This document shows positions 20,104 through 22,380 of a stretch of DNA of 22,380 bases, piece by piece. Source of the DNA: Podila epigama. Taxonomy: Eukaryota; Mortierellomycota; Mortierellomycetes; Mortierellales; Mortierellaceae. The notes below the pieces were generated by a model. That model was given only the letters and a program-made list of their open reading frames with translations. It did not search any database and had not been told where the DNA came from. A program made the position numbers and the translations under genes. Position 1 is the first letter of the stretch; each line of letters starts with the position of its first letter. The stretch lies in assembly GCA_015679605.1 (NCBI GenBank), contig JAAAVE010000327.1:1-22380 (forward strand). Reading direction: 5' to 3'.

Positions 20104-20170
20104 TAGACAAACTCAGTAAAGCAAAAGTGCTTTTCGTTAGATTTTCGTTATCCGTTACACCAGAGACGCT

Positions 20171-20990
20171 TTATTCATGTCTCAATTGTCTCAATACCTT
20201 AGTGTCTATCGACCTCCTTTGTACTGCTTCTTCCAAGTCTACATCTTTCTTAAATTTGACATGAACATTTATTAAAATTCCTAATCATTCTACTTGCCTC
20301 TTTGATCAATTATGTACATGGACATCTACAACAAACACAATAAACGTCAAATTGAATCATGTATTGCTTAGAGAATGATACTGCTTACTTATTGTATCTT
20401 TGTCTATCTATCCGGACCGCTCAACTCTGTTGGCCTTTTTGTTGGGGCCATTTCGCTCGATCTCTTGGTCCAACAGGACCTTGTCCAATGTGCGCTTCAG
20501 TCGACTGTGGGCGAGGTTATTGTCCTTTGGGATCAATCTCATGGACTTGTTGACCTCTTCTTGGATCCTTCGCTTTAAAGCATTGGCATCCTCCAGAGTA
20601 GCGTCGTTCGGTGTGGGCTGGGTCAAGCTCTGTGCTATCGCCGGATTGGTACCTTCACCATTCCATTCAACGTGCCTTGTTTTTCTGACGCTTCAGCACA
20701 TTATGATAGGATTCGATCAGATTGTTGGTATTCGTCTCTCCGTATGAGACATCACCTCTGTACGCAAACATCCACTTTTTCCATCATGTCTTCGTAAAAG
20801 TACTGTCGCGTCATACATGGAAGGAAGGCATACTCCTTTCCACTTCTCCTCCTTGAAGTCTTCCAAGTTGCGCTTGGCCTTCTCGAGGTTCTTCTCCTGG
20901 ACGAGGAGTACACTGAACTATTGATTTTTGAAGACAAGTTTGCAAACAATGAAAGTAAGCGAAAATGAGAACTGTGGGATGTAAGAAAGG
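20171..20990 (-). pseudogene. MULE-like DNA transposase remnant
   Basis: Reading the minus strand, a broken frame carries the segment WMFAYRGDVSYGETNTNN followed by LIESYHNVLKRQK (about 20790-20675), matching the ...TNNxxESxHNxLK motif at the end of the catalytic domain in Mutator-like element transposases. Upstream, a Lys/Glu-rich helix (EKAKRNLEDFKEEKW) and YFYEDMMEK are in another frame. The shift falls in an A5 run near 20785, and a second shift and stop occur around 20670. Downstream a 70-codon helical piece (about 20626-20408) and a final splice-flanked piece (VKFKKDVDLEEAVQRRSID) ending at TAA 20171 could be its C-terminus. Terminal inverted repeats were not found. It is inactive as read. 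Confidence 0.55.
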
Positions 20991-21092
20991 CACGAGTGTA
21001 GATTGACAGAGGAAAGACTGCAGATTAGTACCTGAAAAACGAGTTAACGGGTGAGAGAGAGATCCTTTATGGCCGCCACTGCACCATCTTTT

Positions 21093-21560
21093 TTATTTGG
21101 TGCCGTTGTGGCTTATTTTTTTTACTGTAAATCGATCTACTGTAAATCTAACGCAGCTCTGTATCTCTTCGGCGTTGGTTGCACCATTAGGGGCAAAGAG
21201 TGTATCATCAAAGTATGAGGCCCAGTGTTGGTCCCAGATGGCCAGGAGGATGGAAGAGACCAGTTGATCCTTTCCAGAGCAGGCAGGTTGGCTTCATTTG
21301 GAATGGCACAGGATTGGCAGAGAGCAAGGAGAGAGGGAGGCTTCAGTCCAATTGTACTTGTTCGTATACTTGTTCAAAAGAGTTTTTTCCCATAGACGTT
21401 CTTTTTCAGGACATAAGAAGATCATGTGGTGCTGGTCCTGTGGGGTTTTGCGGGGTGCGTGGCGTTTCGACAGAAGTATCCATAACCGTAAGGCGGGGTA
21501 CAGAATCCTCCAAAAAAGAAAACCTTTAATCACAAAAAGAAACCAAATAAACTGAACCAA
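21093..21560 (-). pseudogene. Tail of a non-LTR retrotransposon polyprotein, broken
   Basis: On the minus strand, 21560-21294 reads HHMIFLCPEKERLWEKTL, the His/Cys segment that follows reverse transcriptase in many fungal LINE-type elements (HxxxxC-P...W). A second frame, about 21263-21093, reads LLAIWDQHWASYFDDTLF, the kind of W-rich end these ORFs have. The two are separated by a frame change around 21270-21300. No reverse transcriptase core is present, so this is a 5'-truncated copy, typical of LINE insertions. It lies downstream of the direct repeats at 21552-21671 in its own direction of reading. Confidence 0.5.
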
Positions 21561-21671
21561 ACAGTAGGGTCAATAAGAGTGAACAAGGCTTTTAATTGAT
21601 ACTACGCTACAGTACATTGAGTGATAGCCGTACCTGAACCAAACAGTAGGGTCAATAAGAGTGAACAAGGC
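21552..21671. repeat. 38-bp perfect direct repeat, two copies
   Basis: Copies at 21552-21589 and 21634-21671 are identical over 38 nt, starting CTGAACCAAACAGTAGGGTC, with 44 nt of unrelated sequence between them. Copy 1 overlaps the upstream edge of the LINE remnant. Confidence 0.95.
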
Positions 21672-21724
21672 ACTCTTCTGACCTTCTGCCCTCCTTAAAT
21701 TTTACATGTATTTTTCTTCCTATC

Positions 21725-22190
21725 CCTTGAGTGCCCTTAAGGCACCACAGTCCACGACTTGGTCGCAGGAGCGGCAGCGGTACGTAGGCCAGTGCAAAGG
21801 GTTGATTCAGTGATTTCGTTGGGCCGTGCTGAGCTTCATGTCAAAATATCGCCACATTACAGTCTTGCTCCTGGGGATAGTTTTAGCCCTCCAAAAGGAC
21901 TGCCAGAAGGCTGGTGGTGCTTGCAACCTTACCCACAGACTGGAGGAGGCGGCGCAGGGTGGAGTGACCAATCAGGGCATCATTATGTGTCGCCTTGGTG
22001 GGTCCCAGAAAGACTTGTGTCCAGTGCGTGGAATTGGTGAGGTACTGCAGTAAGTTGACAATGATGGCCTTGGATTGTGACGTTGATGAGGCACAACCTC
22101 GACCACGTCGAGGTTTGGTTGCGTCAGTGCGCTGTGGTGAAGAATGAGCCGATTTTTGCAGTCGCTCTTTTTAGAGGATTGCTGCACAAT
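21725..22190 (-). other. Minus-strand element remnant with possible BED-type zinc finger
   Basis: On the minus strand, about 21875-21725 reads KTVMWRYFDMKL, an in-frame stop, then YRCRSCDQVVDCG. The W-x-Y-F followed by C-x2-C resembles a BED zinc finger, the DNA-binding head of hAT transposases. Further upstream, a different frame (about 22165-21883) gives an open stretch with a basic run (KPRRGRG) and a Leu-rich part (VNLLQYLTNSTHWTQVFLGP). The plus strand also has an open frame from 21838 with a hydrophobic start and several Cys, so the assignment is uncertain. Confidence 0.25.
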
Positions 22191-22232
22191 CCCAGACGCC
22201 CCTCCCAGTCTGCCGAATCAATCCGTCCTCAC

Positions 22233-22351
22233 CTGCCCCGATCGCTCGATCCCGATTCAATGATTGACACGTCGTTGTTAAGCTCCTCGATAATTTCCTC
22301 GCACATTTCAGCACCGACATCATCGTTGATGAAGTTTCTCAACCTTTCCTC
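22233..22351 (-). CDS. Partial exon of an unidentified gene cut by the window edge
   Basis: A TAG acceptor at 22354-22352 and a GTGAGG donor at 22232 bound 119 nt that are fully open in one frame and look coding: an acidic helical stretch (ERLRNFINDDVGAEM, then CEEIIEELNNDVSIIESG). The remaining exons would lie beyond the right edge and, on the other side, in the damaged DNA around 22190-21725. No family recognised; it could be part of the neighbouring transposon remnant. Confidence 0.35.
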
Positions 22352-22380
22352 CTATTCGAATAAAAAATTGTTGGGAAGTA

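Noticed and set aside
19641-20264. 207-residue plus-strand frame
   Set aside because: No family signal; it overlaps minus-strand pieces with polyadenylation and splice signals, and its composition looks random.
21826-22053. Plus-strand frame with a hydrophobic start and several cysteines
   Set aside because: Possible secreted protein, but no family, no visible promoter or polyadenylation support, and it lies antisense to a candidate BED finger; kept only as an alternative.
1-22380. tRNA and rRNA genes
   Set aside because: No cloverleaf with a GTTCGA-type T-loop box or conserved rRNA block was found by eye on either strand; a covariance-model scan was not possible.

Overview
The window reads as nuclear DNA of a filamentous fungus, most likely an early-diverging lineage (Mucoromycota, perhaps Mortierellomycotina). 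The genes carry many short GT-AG introns (mostly 60-160 nt), flanks are T/A-rich with microsatellites, and the genes include fungal-type glycogen phosphorylase, CENP-N/Chl4, a Jhd1-type demethylase and an Abraxas-like protein. The lineage is inferred from gene structure and content only. Splice models were built by hand, using reading frame, GT-AG sites and family alignment from memory.

Left part (1-8,550): a mitochondrial IBA57/CAF17 Fe-S assembly gene (+, five exons), a doubtful small ORF (2,038-2,436), glycogen phosphorylase (+, thirteen exons) and, converging on it, a CENP-N/Chl4 kinetochore gene (-, five exons). Middle (8,967-13,016): an intronless 662-residue dual-specificity phosphatase (+) whose catalytic fold is interrupted by about 350 disordered residues. 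It is tail-to-tail with an Abraxas/FAM175-like MPN protein (-, seven exons). That gene is head-to-head with a glutathione S-transferase kappa first exon that appears truncated.

From 13,050 to 15,900 the DNA is gene-poor: a perfect 17-bp inverted repeat, degenerate tandem repeats, homopolymer tracts, and a few splice-flanked or secretory-looking ORFs that I could not identify. Next come a 65-residue secreted peptide gene (+) and, converging on it, a nine-exon PHD-JmjC histone demethylase (JHD1/KDM2 type, -). Its iron-binding HxD lies on a 25-nt micro-exon.

The right end (20,100-22,380) is a transposon graveyard: a broken MULE-like transposase, the tail of a non-LTR retrotransposon, a 38-bp direct repeat, and minus-strand material that may be a BED-finger element or an unidentified gene cut by the window edge.

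The genes form no pathway cluster. Two could relate functionally: glycogen phosphorylase and the phosphatase, if the latter is a glucan phosphatase (speculative). Three others (CENP-N, Abraxas-like, JHD1) act in chromatin or the nucleus. The items most worth following are the split-domain phosphatase, the Abraxas-like protein, the secreted peptide and the repeat block at 13.7-14.3 kb.
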